A stretch of DNA of 64,000 bases from Elephas maximus indicus. Taxonomy: Eukaryota > Chordata > Mammalia > Proboscidea > Elephantidae. The stretch spans positions 61,419,501-61,483,500 of the forward strand of contig NC_064820.1 in assembly GCF_024166365.1 (NCBI RefSeq), given 5' to 3'. Below, in pieces: positions 35,145-46,180 of this stretch. The position numbers were made by a program, and so were the translations under genes. Under the pieces are notes generated by a model that searched no databases, had not been told where the DNA came from, and saw only the letters and a list, made by a program, of their open reading frames with translations. Position 1 is the stretch's first letter. The number at the start of each line of letters is the position of its first letter.

Positions 35145-35436
35145 TTGTTAGTTGCCATCAAGTCAGCCCCTGACACGTGGCGACCCCACACAAGACAGAA
35201 AGATATGTGGCTCAGCTGTTGTGATTCATTGGGTTTTCATTGGCTACTTTTTGGATGTAGATCACCAGGCCTTTCTTCCTCGTCTGGAATCTCCTCTGAA
35301 ACTCTTCATCATAGCAACAAACAAGCCTCTGCTGACAGATGGGTGGTGGCCGCGCATAAGGTGCATTGCCCGGCAATCGAGCTGTGTTTCCCACACAGAA
35401 GGTGAGAATTTTACCACTGAACCACGACTGCCACTG
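35145..35436 (-). repeat. Composite SINE, complete: tRNA-Gly head, body, RTE tail
   Basis: The best complete copy. On the minus strand it begins with a tRNA-Gly-like head (about 35433 to 35363): 'gtggttcagtgg' holds a perfect pol III A box (TGGTTCAGTGG), followed by 'aaaattctcacc', and 'gctcgattgcc' is a weak B box. The body follows ('tagcaacaaacaagcc' and 'tttcattggctactttttgg' on the plus strand). The 3' end is RTE-like ('gttgttagttgccatcaagt' on the plus strand). It may correspond to an already catalogued non-autonomous RTE repeat; I cannot check. Confidence 0.65.
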
Positions 35437-35887
35437 TCAAGAGAAACTCAGGCTGTTTTAATGAACCCCCAATAATACATAAGAGACATATCATAAGTCA
35501 GCTACCACTTAAAAATGTCTTCTGTTGGACTGGTTATATAAAAAAATACTGAGAATTTGTGAGTGAAACATAGAAAGATGGGATGCAAATATTGGGCTCT
35601 GGGGGGCTGTTTCCGTAGATAACAGGTTTTGTACCTGATTGGCATATGCAAATATTTAGTTAGTTGCCTAAACCCATCAGGGTCTCTCTGGTTAACTTCT
35701 GGATGCCCAGAATATTATTTTCCTTTACGTGTTGCCTAGCTTGACTACCATGCAGATATACAAAACTAGAATAAGACATAGATGGGGCATTATATGTAAG
35801 GACAATGAGCTGAGGTGCCTTGAAAGCAGTGATACTACGCCTTATCACAAGCTCATTGTCATCTTGCCTTTTTCCAGTAATTTTAGA

Positions 35888-35990
35888 TTTATTCAGTCTA
35901 TTAGCATTTAGCAAACAACTCCCATGTGCCACGTGCTGGTGACATAACAATGAATAAAAACACAGTACCTATTTTTAAAGAGTTTACTGT
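35888..35990 (-). repeat. L2 LINE 3' fragment
   Basis: 'cccatgtgccacgtgctggt' and 'aacaatgaataaaaacacag' match the reverse complement of the L2 3' region. Confidence 0.5.
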
Positions 35991-36137
35991 TTTGTGAGTG
36001 AAAGTTACCTCCCACCAAAGTGACTTGTAACTGCTCTGCACTGGTATGGAGCAGTTGGCCATACAAGTCTCTGGGCACTGCCTGTGCTGCACTAGTTGTT
36101 AAATATTTTGAATATTGCTCCAATATGCACAGATAAA

Positions 36138-36331
36138 GGAGCCCTGGTGGCACAGTCAAATGGTTAAAGCATTTGACTGCTAACCTAAAGGTCAGCAGTT
36201 CGAAACCACCAGCAGCTCCAAGGGAGGAAGATGTAGCAGTCTGCTTCCATCAAGATTTACAGCCTTGAAAACCTATGGGGTTGCTATGAGTAGGAATTGA
36301 CTTGACGGCAGTGGTTTTTTTTTTTTTTTTT
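36138..36331 (+). repeat. AfroSINE, long subfamily
   Basis: Head 'ggagccctggtggcacagtc' with a small insertion ('aaatggttaaagcatttgac'), middle 'tccatcaagatttacagcct', and 3' end 'ggaattgacttgacggcagt' followed by a T-run. Confidence 0.88.
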
Positions 36332-36356
36332 AGGGAGGAGGGTTATACACAGATAA

Positions 36357-36528
36357 TGTTCCCGGGTTGTACAAACTGTTTAAGTGCTTCGCTGCTAACT
36401 GAAAAGTTGGAGGTTTGAGTCTACCTGGCAGCACCTTGGAAGAAAGGCCTGGCAATCTACTTCTTAAAATTCAGCCATTGAAAACCCAGTAGTTCAATGG
36501 AGTTGACTCGACGGCAGCTGATTAGTTT
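36357..36528 (+). repeat. AfroSINE with a clean target-site duplication
   Basis: Begins 'gttcccgggttgtacaaact' and ends 'gttgactcgacggcagctga'. The 14-base 'ttatacacagataa' at 36343-36356 recurs at 36529-36542. Confidence 0.88.
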
Positions 36529-36542
36529 TTATACACAGATAA

Positions 36543-37407
36543 CAATAGTGCAATGTGGTAGTGGAGTGAGGGGCATTTGAACCATGGAATCAGAGGAAGG
36601 GAATGGGAGAAGCCCAGGGAAGATGAACGCTGACCTAGAGTCTCAGAGGATAGATGGGGACTGCCAGCAGCCAGTGGAGGGAATGCTGTGGGCACAAGCA
36701 CCACCAACCTGGATGAAATCAGAGAATCAAACATGTATTTGGAACTAGGTCACTACTTAAGAGTCAGCAAGGCTTTTAGAGGCTTGGAAAGTGAGTCTGG
36801 ATCTTAACAGAATCAAGGAAGAGAAAGAAACTCCAAAATTGAATGTAATTTCCCCCTGGGGCACATGAGACCAGACTAGAGGCTTTATCACAGTGATTAC
36901 CTCCTGTTCCACTTTCTCATCTCTTAACCAATCTCTAAGACAGAAGTTTAATGAGGCCCCTTTCTGCCACCCCCTAGGGATCCAACCTAGAACAAGGAAG
37001 CTGGCTACTATGGTCCTCACTTGGTTCTTTCCTTGTGTATCACACTCTCTCCTCCAGCCCTTTGAAGGTTTTATGTCCATCTGCCTCTCCCTCGGTGGTG
37101 ATTAGTCAGAATCTCTTTCAACTCTCATCTACTTTTAGTGGAGATTTGATACAAATTTAATAAACAGATACTTGGATGGATGAATAAGTAGTGTGATTTT
37201 TCATTATGCACTATTGTTTGTTCATTAATAGATATAGTTGATGACTTTTTCAAAGTTTAAAAGGCTCATTTATTTTGTGGTTAATTACTGTCTAATGTTT
37301 ATATTTGATATTGATAAAATGGCTTAGTCTTGATAATTTACGAGTTGTAATTGATCACTCAGAGAAGTCTCCAAAATACTTTCTTAATATGACAAATCCA
37401 CTAATAA
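36543..37407. other. Unique sequence, nothing recognised
   Basis: Open frames of 70-107 codons lack motifs. No repeat recognised. Confidence 0.4.
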
Positions 37408-37414
37408 TAACTAC

Positions 37415-38971
37415 AGATAATGTTGTTGTTAGGTGCTGTCTAGTTGATTCTGACTCATAGCAACCCTCTGTACAACAGAATGAAACACTGCCAGGTCCTG
37501 CGCCATGCCCACAATCATTGTTATACTTGAGCCCATTGTTGCAGCCACTGCATCAACCCATCTGGTTGAGGGTCTTCCTCTTTTTTGTTGACCCTGCTCT
37601 TTACCAAGTATGATGTCCTTCTCCAGGGACTGATCTGTCCTGACAATATATCCAAAGTATGTAAGACATAGTCTTGCCATCCTTGCTTCTAAGGAGCATT
37701 CTGGTATTTCTTCCAAGACAGATTTGTTCATTCTTTTGGCAGTCCATGGTATATTCAATATTCTTCACCAACACCACAATTCAAAGGTGTTGGTTCTTCT
37801 TCAGTCTTCCTTATCCATTGTCCAGCTTTTCATGCGTATGATGTGATTGAAAATACCACGGCTTGGGTCAGGTGCACCTTAGTCTTCAAGGTGACATCCT
37901 TGTTTTTCAACACTTTAAAGAGGTCTTTTGCAGCCAATTTGCCCAATGTGAGGCATCTTTTGATTTCTTGACTGCTGCTTCCAAGGGTGTTGATTGTGGA
38001 TTCAAGTAAAATGAAATCCTTGACAACTTCAGTCTTTTCTCTGTTTATCATGATGTTGCTCATTGGTCCAGTTGTGAGGATTTTTGTTTTCTTTATGTTG
38101 AGGTGTAATCCATACTGAAGGCTGTGGTCTTTGAGCTTCAGCAGTAAGTGCTCCTCTTCACTTTCAGCAAGCAAAGTTGTGTCATCTGCATAGCGCAGTT
38201 TGTTAATGAGTGTTCCGCCAATCCCGATGCCCTGTTCATATAGTCTAGATTCTCACATTATTCGCTCAGCATACAGATTGAACAGGTGTGGTGAAAGGAT
38301 ACAACCCTGACGCACATCTTTCCTGACTTTAAACCACAAGGTATTCCCTTGTTCTGTCCCAACAACTGCCTCTTGATTTATGTACAGGTTCCTCATGAGC
38401 ACAATTAAGTGTTCTGGGATTCCCATTTTTTGCAGTGTTATCCATAATTTGTTATGATCCACACAATCAAAAGCCTTAGCATAGTCAATAAAACACAGGT
38501 AAACATCTTTCTGTTATTCTCTGCTTTCAGCCAGGATCCATCTGACATCAGCAATGATATCCCTGGTTCCACATCTTCTTCTGAATCCGGCCTGAATTTC
38601 TGGCAGTTTCCTGTCGATATACTACTGTATCCACTTTTGAATGATCTTCAGCAAAGTTTTACTTGCAGTGATATTAATGATATCGTTCAATAATTTCCGC
38701 ATTCGATTGGATCACTTTCTTGGGGAAGAGGAATAAATATGAATCTCTTCTAGTCGGTTGGCCAGGTAGCTGTCTTCCAAATTTCTTGGCATAGAGGAGT
38801 GAGCACTTCCAGCACTGCAATCATTTGTTGAAATACCTCAATTGACACTCTGTCAATTCCTGGAGCCTTGTTTTTCACCAATGCCTTCAGTGCAGCTTGA
38901 ACTTCTTCCTTCAGTACCATTGGTTCCAGATTATACGCTACCTCTTAAAATGGTTGAACATCGACCAATTC
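37415..38971 (-). pseudogene. RTE LINE remnant: RT domain to 3' end
   Basis: A 5'-truncated RTE copy. On the minus strand the order is: pre-RT region; RT block with 'VRQGCILSPHLFNLYAE' (frame 38253-38462); an intact Y-A-D-D catalytic box ('cgctatgcagatgac' in the complement of about 38185-38199); the frame 'LLKLKDHSLQYGLHLNIKKT' (37830-38174); and the C-terminal region 'CSLEARMARLCLTYFGYIV' (37429-37758). The frame is split into at least four pieces by stops and shifts, so it is inactive. 'taactac' flanks it at 37408 and 38972, a possible short target-site duplication. Its YADD shows that the HADD in the 43.7 kb copy is a mutation rather than a family trait. Confidence 0.88.
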
Positions 38972-39102
38972 TAACTACTAATGATACCCTATAGTTATTT
39001 TCTGTATATTTAATATATAGAACTAAGTCAGAAAATAATGTGAAGATTTAAAAAGTACAACAAAATAATTCCCTCCCCCCAAATAACACCCAAACCCAAA
39101 TC

Positions 39103-39261
39103 AAAGCCAAACCCATTGGTGTTGAGTCCATTTTGACTCATAGCAACCTTATAGGACAGAGTAAAGCTGCCCTATAGGGTTTCCAAGGAGTGACTGGTGA
39201 ATTTGAACTGCTGACCTTTTGGTTAGCAGCTGAGCTCTTAACCACTGTGCCACCTGGGCTA
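39103..39261 (-). repeat. AfroSINE, short subfamily
   Basis: 'cccattggtgttgagtccat' to 'aaccactgtgccacctgggc'. Near full length. Confidence 0.9.
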
Positions 39262-39832
39262 CATCCAAATAAAACCAGACTGGCTTATTTCCTGAGGGAG
39301 AGGTGGGGAGGGGGGAGAGGAGAAAGTGGCTTTGGTGAGGAATATCCAGTTCTAGGAATTCACTTGGAAGAAAAATCTGAATACAAGAATTGTTTTAGTG
39401 GTGCAGCTGACTACCACAGCTCCCAGCCCATACTCTGTGAACAAACCAACTTTAACTCCACAGGGTAATGGGCTCCCCTGACTTCTAAAAGGGCCAGGAA
39501 TGGATTTTTATAACAGTTTTTTCTAACTATATCTTTAAAATATGTCATAGGTTAACTTTTGGATGATCATGTTCAACTAACTTGTAAACAAAAGAGGAAG
39601 AATAGATTCCTATAAGTGGTAGATGAATCTTTTGAAGATGTCTTGACTTTAAGGAAAGAGAAGAAAAAACAGGAGACAGAAGGTTGTGCAATTGGAAACG
39701 TCAATATTCACAGCAGCTCAGCCATTGGTGTTGGGAATCACATGTCATTCAAAACGGAGAAAATCTCCAAGGTGTGCTCTGATCCTGAAACATGGGGACA
39801 GTAATGATAAAAGTAGTGTTTACTCATTACTT
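39262..39832. other. Unique sequence, nothing recognised
   Basis: Contains a short purine-rich patch (39295-39330). No supported gene. Confidence 0.4.
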
Positions 39833-39975
39833 AGTGGGTACCAGTCTTTATGCTAAAGTGTTTCACTTACATATTTTTTTTTTTTTTTTTAAATATACCT
39901 TTGTTTAATTCTCACTACAACCCTTATGAGGTGCCTAGGATTATCATTCCCATTTTAGAAGGAGTAAATCAAAGT
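39833..39975 (-). repeat. MIR with an internal T-run
   Basis: 'ttactcattacttagtgggt' and 'tatcattcccattttagaag' fit the MIR reverse complement. A T-run at 39877-39892 interrupts it. Confidence 0.5.
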
Positions 39976-40002
39976 TTTCCACCACCCATTTGTCAGTTTG
40001 TG

Positions 40003-40362
40003 GTGTTGTGGTAGCTTGCATGTTGCTATGATGCTGGAAGCTATATTACTGGTGCTTCAAATATCAGCAGAGTCACCAGTGTGGACAGGTTTCAGTGGAG
40101 CTTCCAGACTAAGACAGACTAAGAAGAAAGGTCTGGCAATCTACTTCTGAAAATTTGCCAATGAAAACCTTATGGACCACAACAGAATATAGTCTGACTT
40201 GCTTGCTTTAGACCCTTCATCAGAAGGGATCAACCCCTAGAGTAGTACATCATGTTTGGTGAAGCAGAGGGCCAGTGAGGGTAAAGGAGACCCTTGGTGA
40301 GATGAATGGGCACAAAGGCCACAATGATGGACTCGAACATGCAAGACTGGGCAATCCTAAAG
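40003..40362 (+). repeat. Composite SINE: body plus long RTE tail
   Basis: The body in forward orientation ('gttgctatgatgctggaagc', 'gaaaggtctggcaatctact', 'tgccaatgaaaaccttatgg') joins RTE 3' sequence at about 40195 ('tcatcagaagggatcaaccc', 'acatcatgtttggtgaagca'). The tail begins further upstream in the RTE than in the 58 kb copy, so tail length varies between copies. Confidence 0.6.
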
Positions 40363-40452
40363 TTTAAAGAGTAAACTGACCAAAACTACACAGAGAGACA
40401 GTAGCAAAGTCAGGATTTGAACCTGAGCAGACCATTTTCAGAGCCCAACCTC
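40363..40452 (-). repeat. MIR fragment
   Basis: 'gcaaagtcaggatttgaacc' is the reverse complement of the MIR tRNA-derived region. Confidence 0.55.
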
Positions 40453-40570
40453 TGATTGACAGTGGGCTAACAGAATAATCACAGGGCATCTGGCTGGCAC
40501 CCAGTGAGAAACACAGCCAAACTAGAACTGTTTCTGTGATGTTTTTGTAGTCCCTATTGGAAAATATCGT

Positions 40571-40945
40571 CTTTTTTTTTTTTTTTTTAACTATTTTTAT
40601 TGTACTTTAGATGAAGGTTTGCAGAATAAACTAGTTTCTCATTAAACAGTATACATACTGTTGTATGACATTGGTTAACAACCCCACGGCATGTCAATGC
40701 TCTCCCTTCTCAACCTTCGGTTCCCTATTACCAGCTTTCCTGTCCCCTCCTGTCTTCTAGTCCTTGCCCCAGGGTTGGTGTGCCCCTTTAGTCTCTTTTT
40801 GTTTTATGGGCCTCTCCAACATTTGGCTGAAGGTGAACTTCAAGAGTGACTTTATTACTGAGCTGATAAGGTGTCCAGGGGCCGTACTCTGAGGGTTTCT
40901 CCAATCTCTGTCAGGCCAGCAGGTCTAGTCTTTCTTTTTGAGTGG
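40571..40945 (-). mobile_element. L1 3' UTR fragment
   Basis: Begins with a T-run (reverse of poly(A)), then 'ttattgtactttagatgaag', 'gttgtatgacattggttaac' and 'cttctagtccttgccccagg'. It is collinear with the 10.9 kb L1 piece and with the 3' UTR of the full-length L1. 5'-truncated. Confidence 0.88.
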
Positions 40946-41476
40946 GAAACATCTTCTTAAAGTGTCCTAACACCATCTTAGTCCCTCACTGAGGGAGTGG
41001 AGACCAGGGTGAATATTAAAATCAAAAGAAAAAAAAAATCTGAAGAACTGTGGCATGTTCGTCCAAGTTATTAATGTCTTGGGACATCTTACATCTCAAA
41101 ATAGAGGAAAAAAATGCTGAGTAGAACCTGGACTGAGAAAAAAAAGACATTTATGAGCAAAGAGGCAAATCTACTGTTATATAAAATAAGAAAACAGTAT
41201 AAGAATGATTTTAAGAGGGAATAGTATAGATAAGTGATGAACCAGTAAAAAGTAAAAATTAATCAAGAAGACAAATATATCTTTTAGATTGCAGGTCATG
41301 GGAAGTGAAGCCCACGAGGTGTGAATTTTTAGATACGAAATAGCATTATCTTCAAGCAGACAGATTTGATCATGATATGCCACGGTGTGAGGAGTAGAAA
41401 GTGGGGCAGGGACTGAGGTGTAGGGAATGGTGTGAACCTGGGAGAACAAGGGCAATTGGGTAAAATCTGATAGTCT
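40946..41476. other. Unique sequence, nothing recognised
   Basis: No supported feature. Confidence 0.4.
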
Positions 41477-41488
41477 CTAAAGCAGGGA

Positions 41489-41709
41489 AAGGAGTCCCTA
41501 GTGGTGCAGTGATTAAGTGCTTGGCTACTAACCAGAGCATCGGCAGTTTGAACCCACCAGCCTTTCGTGGGAGAACAATGTGGCAATCTGCTTCAGTAAA
41601 GATTACAGCCTTGGAAACCTGGTAGGACATTTCTACTCTGTTCTATAGGATTGCTGTGAGTTGGAATCAACTCGGCAGCATGGATTTGGTTTTTTTTTTT
41701 TTTTTTTGG
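41489..41709 (+). repeat. AfroSINE, long subfamily
   Basis: Head 'ggagtccctagtggtgcagt', box B 'gcagtttgaaccc', middle 'cttcagtaaagattacagcc', 3' end 'ggaatcaactcggcagcatg' plus a T-run. 'taaagcagg' flanks both sides. Confidence 0.9.
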
Positions 41710-41800
41710 TAAAGCAGGCAAGAGTAGAAGCCAACTAAGATGGACATGAATCACCAGGTTACAGAGGTAAGGTGGAAACACTTGATAATCGATGGAATTA

Positions 41801-42955
41801 GTTGTTGTTGTTAGGTGCCCTCGAGTCGGTTCTGACTATGTATAACAGAACAAACTGCCTGGTCTTGCACCATCCTCACAATCTCTGCTATGCTTGAGCC
41901 CATTGTTGCAGCCACTATGGCAATTCATCTCATTGATGTTCTTCCTCTCTTTCACTGACTCTCTACTTTACCAAGCATAATGTCCTTCTCCAGGGACTGG
42001 TCCCTCCCGATAACATGCCCAAAGTAAGTGACACAAAATCTTGCCATCCTCCATTCTAAGGAACATTCTGGCTGTACTTCTTCCAGGACAGATTTGATTG
42101 TTCTTCTGGCATTCCATGGTATATTCAGCACTCTTTACCAACACCATAATTCAAAGGCATCAATTCTTCTTTGGTCTTATTTATTGTTCAGCTTTTGACT
42201 GAATATGAGGTGATTGAAAATACCAGGATGTGGGTCAAGTGCACCTTGTCCTCAAATGACATCTTTGCTTTTTAACACTAAAAAAAAAAAAAAAAAGTTG
42301 CTGTTGAATCCATTCCAACTCATAGCGACCTGATAGGACAAAGTAGAACTGCCCCATTGGGTTCCCAAGGAGTGCCTGGTAGATTTGAACTGCTGACCTT
42401 TTGGTTAGCAGCCATAGCTCTTAACCGCTATGCCACTTTAACACTTTAAAGAGGTATTCTGCAGTGGATTTGCCCAATGCAATAAGTCATTTGATTTCTT
42501 GACTGATGCTTATATACGCGTTGATTGTGGATCTAAGTAAAACAAAATTCTAGACAACTTCAATCTTTTCTCTGTTTATCATGATGTTGCTTTTTGTTCC
42601 AGTAGTGAGGATTTTTGTTTTCCTTATGTTGAGGTGTAGTCCATACGAAAAACTGTAGTCTTTGATCTTTATCATTAAGTACTTCAAGTCAGCTTCACTT
42701 TCAGGAAGCAGAGCTGTGTCATCTGCATAACGTAGGTTGTTAACAAGTCCTTCTCCAATCCCAATGCTACAACCACACTCATATGGTCCAGCTTCTCAGC
42801 TTATGTGCTTCAGCATTCAGATTGAATAAGTGTGGTGAAAGAATACAGCCCTGATGCACACCTCTCCTGATTTTCAACTACATAGCATTCCCTTGTTCTC
42901 TTTGAACAACTGCCTCTTGGTCTATGTACAGGTTCCCCAACAGCACAATTAAATT
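41801..42955 (-). pseudogene. RTE LINE remnant, minus strand, interrupted by a SINE
   Basis: RTE C-terminal half in reverse. It begins with the tail ('gttgttgttgttaggtgccc', 'cgagtcggttctgac'), passes the C-terminal coding region ('ccaagcataatgtccttctc') and reaches the RT core ('cttggtctatgtacaggttc' near 42917). A SINE at 42281-42436 splits the coding sequence. The 5' end stops in a T-run at 42955. No long open frame remains. It lies about 0.7 kb from a forward RTE copy. Confidence 0.88.
42281..42436 (-). repeat. AfroSINE inserted in an RTE remnant
   Basis: 'gctgttgaatccattccaac' to 'cttaaccgctatgccac'. The flanks 'tttaacact' (about 42272 and 42437) duplicate RTE sequence, so the SINE came second. 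Confidence 0.9.
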
Positions 42956-43623
42956 TTTTTTTTTTTTTGAAACCAGTTAGGTCAAAATAAAGATCCTAAT
43001 GATCAGATTACCTTAAAGAGTGTGATTTGGCGTCAGGGATTATTTTTCTTGAGACCTGGGGTTACTTGCTGTGAGTGACTCAGGGTCTGTGGGTATTTGA
43101 ACGGAAGACCTTGTAGACAAGTAGAGAGAAAAAGGCTGGGAATGCAGGTATGATCTGATACAGCAACAGTGTTGGTACAGAGATTACAGGTTCTTAATGT
43201 TCCTCTTCATTAGTTCAGTTTGTTTTAAAAGAATAACTCAGAAAATGAAAAGTGCCTTGTGGCCACTGAGTTGTGGTTGGTTTTTGTACTTTATTCTGAT
43301 GAACCTCACCTTGGGACTATTTAAATATCACACCTGACTTCTTGCAAATTTTCATTAAGATCATGTATAAGCCAGGTCTAGTTTTAAATGGCTAAATGGG
43401 ATTGTGGGTTGTCAAATCTTAGAACACAGCCAGCCTCTCCTCTCTGTAACAGTGCTTGCTGTTATGGAAATGGGCTGCCCTGGGTAAAATATGCAGTAGG
43501 TGGATGATGCAGGATGAAATAGCTTATTCTGTTCTGGAAAATGCCTAATTCACTTCCAGGGAAAAACTTTAAATTGGTAGAACATGATTCAATGTAAATT
43601 TTTTTTTTTTTTTTTTTAAAGCC
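42956..43623. other. Unique spacer between inverted RTE copies
   Basis: Bounded by T-runs near 42956-42969 and 43599-43617. No other feature recognised. Confidence 0.45.
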
Positions 43624-45776
43624 AAGACATGCAGACTTCCTGGGGATCTCAGGAGATACAGCTGGGAAATAATTTCAGGAATATGGGACTAGTAAGGCCT
43701 CCAAAATATGACCTTGAGTATATCCCACCTGGATTTAGAGACGATCTCAAGAATAGATTTGATGCATTGAACACTAGTGACCGAAGACCAGAGGAGTTGT
43801 GGAATGACATCAAAGACATTATACATGAAGAAAGCAAGAGGTCACTAAAAAGACAGGAAAGAAAGAAAGGACCAAGATGGATGTCAGAGGAGACTCTGAA
43901 ACTTGCTCTTGAGCATCGAGCAGCTACAGCAAAAGGAAGAATTGATGAAGTAAAAGAACTGAACAGATTTCAAAGGGCGTCTTGAGAAGACAAAGTAAAA
44001 TATTATAATGACATATGCCAAGAGCTGGAGATGGAAAAGCAAAAGGGAAGAACACACTCGGCGTTTCTCAAGCTGAAAGAACTGAAGAAAAAATTCAAGC
44101 CTTGAGCTGCAATAGTGAAGGATTCCATGGGGAAAACATTAAACAACACAGGAAGCATCAAAAGAAGTTGGAAGGAATACACAGAGTCATTATACCAAAA
44201 AGAATTAGTTGATGTTCAACCATTTCAAGAGGTGGCTTATGATCAGAAACTGATGGTACTGAAGGAAGAAGTCCAAGCTGCTTTGAAGGCATTGGCAAAA
44301 AACAAGGCTCCAGGAGTTGATGGAATATCAATTGGGATGTTTCAACAAACAGATGCAGCGCTGGAGGCGCTCACTCGTCTATGCCAAGAAGTATGGAAGA
44401 GGGCTTCCTGGCCAACTGACTGGAAGAGATCCATATTTATCCCTATTCCCAAGAAAGGTGACCCAACCAAATGTCAAATTATAGAACAATATCATTAATA
44501 TCACATGCAAGCAAAATTTTGCTCAAGATTATTAAAAAACGGCTGCAGCAGTATATCGACAGGGAACTGCCAGAAATTCAGGCCAGTTTCAGAAGAGGAC
44601 GTGGAACCGGGGATATCATTGCTGATGTCAGATGGATCCTGGCTGAAAGCAGAGAATACCAGAAGGATATTTACCTGTGTTTTACTGACTATGCAAAGGC
44701 ATTCGACTGTGTGGATCATAACAAACTATGGATAACATTGCGAAGAATGGGAATTCCAGAACACTTAATTGTGCCCATGAGGAACCTTTACATAGATCAA
44801 GAGGCAGTTGTTCGGACAGAGCAAGGGGATACTGCATGGTTTAAACTCAGGAAAGGTATGCGTCAGGGTTGTATTCTTTCACCACATCAATTTAATCTGT
44901 ACGCTGAGCAAATAATACGAGAAGCTGGACTATATGAAGAAGAACAGGGCATCAGGATTGGAGGAAAACTTATTAACAACCTGCATCATGCAGATGACAC
45001 AACTTTGCTTGCTGAAAGTGAAGAGGACTTGAAGCACTTACTAATGAAGATCAAAGACCACAGCCTTCAGTATGGACTGAACCTCAACATAAAGAAAATG
45101 AAAATCCTCACAACTGGACCAATGAGCAACATCATGATAAACAGAGAAAAGATTGAAGTTGTCAAAGATTTCATTTTACTTAGATCCACAATCAACAGCC
45201 ATGGAAGCAGCAGTCAAGATATCAAAAGATGCATTGCATTGGGCAAATCTGCTGCAAAGGACCTCTTCAAAGTGTTGAAGAGCAAAGATGTCACCTTGAA
45301 GACTAAGGTGCGCCTGACCCAAGTCATGATGGTAATTTCAATCTCGTCACATGCATGTGAAAGCTGGACCATGAATAAGGAAGACCGAAGAAGAGCTGAC
45401 GCCTTTGAATTGTGGTGTTGGCGAAGAATATTGAATATATCATGGAATGCCAAAAGAAAGAACAAATCTGTCTTGGAAGAAGTACAACCAGAATGCTCCT
45501 TAGAAGCAAGGATGGCGAGACTGCATCTTACATACTTTGGACGTGTTGTCAGAAGGGATCAGTACCTGGAGAAGGACATCATGCTTGATAGAGTACAGGG
45601 TGAGCGGAAAAGAGGAAGACCCTCAACGAGGTGGATTGACACAGTGGCTGCAACAATGAGCTCAAGCATAAGAACGATTGTAAGGATGGCTCAGGACCGG
45701 GCAGTGTTTCATTCTATTGTGCATAGGGTCACTAAGTGTCGGAACCGACTCGACAGCACCTAACAACAACAACAAC
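43624..45776 (+). pseudogene. RTE (BovB-class) LINE, best-preserved copy: linker, RT, C-terminus, tail
   Basis: A 5'-truncated copy lacking the endonuclease. The linker frame ('YIPPGFRDDLKNRFDALN' from about 43708) meets a TGA at 43983 and another near 44103. It then reads 'ALKALAKNKAPGVDG', the start of the RT domain, and a frameshift near 44475-44490 leads into a 430-codon frame (44471-45763). In that frame I see 'FRRGRGTGD' (40-48), motif A 'DYAKAFDCVDH' with its Asp at 79, motif B 'GMRQGCILSP' (129-138) and motif C H-A-D-D at 173-176, where the family has Y-A-D-D. The BovB-type C-terminal domain follows ('DAFELWCWRRIL', 'CSLEARMARL', 'RGRPSTRW'). The frame ends 'NRLDST' at the AfroSINE-like 3' end, followed by an (AAC)n tail. 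Two stops, one shift and the 5' loss make it inactive. Confidence 0.92.
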
Positions 45777-45783
45777 AACAACA
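45758..45783 (+). repeat. (AAC)n tail of the RTE
   Basis: 'aacaacaacaacaacaacaa' follows the RTE 3' end directly. RTE elements end in short microsatellite tails instead of poly(A). A second CAA run at 45840-45857 is separate. Confidence 0.85.
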
Positions 45784-45960
45784 AAGCCTCCAAAGGGTTT
45801 TCTTGCTAATAGCAAGGTGGCATGGTATCTGTTCACAGAACAACAACAACAACAAAAATGAAGGGGTAGGGAGGCCCTTTGAGGGTGTTCTCAGAGGAAA
45901 GGGACAAAATTTATAGACAAAGCAAGAAAACTAGATGAAGGCAAGGACAGTGGAATATAA

Positions 45961-46180
45961 CATGTACTTTGGACATGTTATCAGGAGGGATCAGTCCCTG
46001 GAGAAGGACATCGTGCTTGGTAAAGTAGAGGGTCAGTGAAAAAGAGGAAGACCCTCAATGTGCTCAAACATAACAACAATCATGGGGATGGTGCAGGATT
46101 GGGCAGTGTTTCGTTCTGTTATACACAGAGTCACTATGAGTCAGAATTGACTCCACCGCACCTAACAGCAACAACAAGAA
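45961..46180 (+). mobile_element. RTE LINE 3' fragment
   Basis: 'acatgtactttggacatgtt', 'atcgtgcttggtaaagtaga' and 'cagaattgactccaccgcac' match the last ~270 bases of the 43.7 kb copy, with a roughly 50-base internal deletion after 'gaagaccctcaatg'. Confidence 0.88.

Noticed and set aside
35363-35433. Functional tRNA-Gly gene
   Set aside because: The head resembles tRNA-Gly but the B box and acceptor pairing are degraded and it is fused to a SINE body, so it is a SINE head.
45758-45783. CRISPR-like or satellite tandem array
   Set aside because: Simple (AAC)n microsatellite tail of an RTE element; no spacers or longer units.
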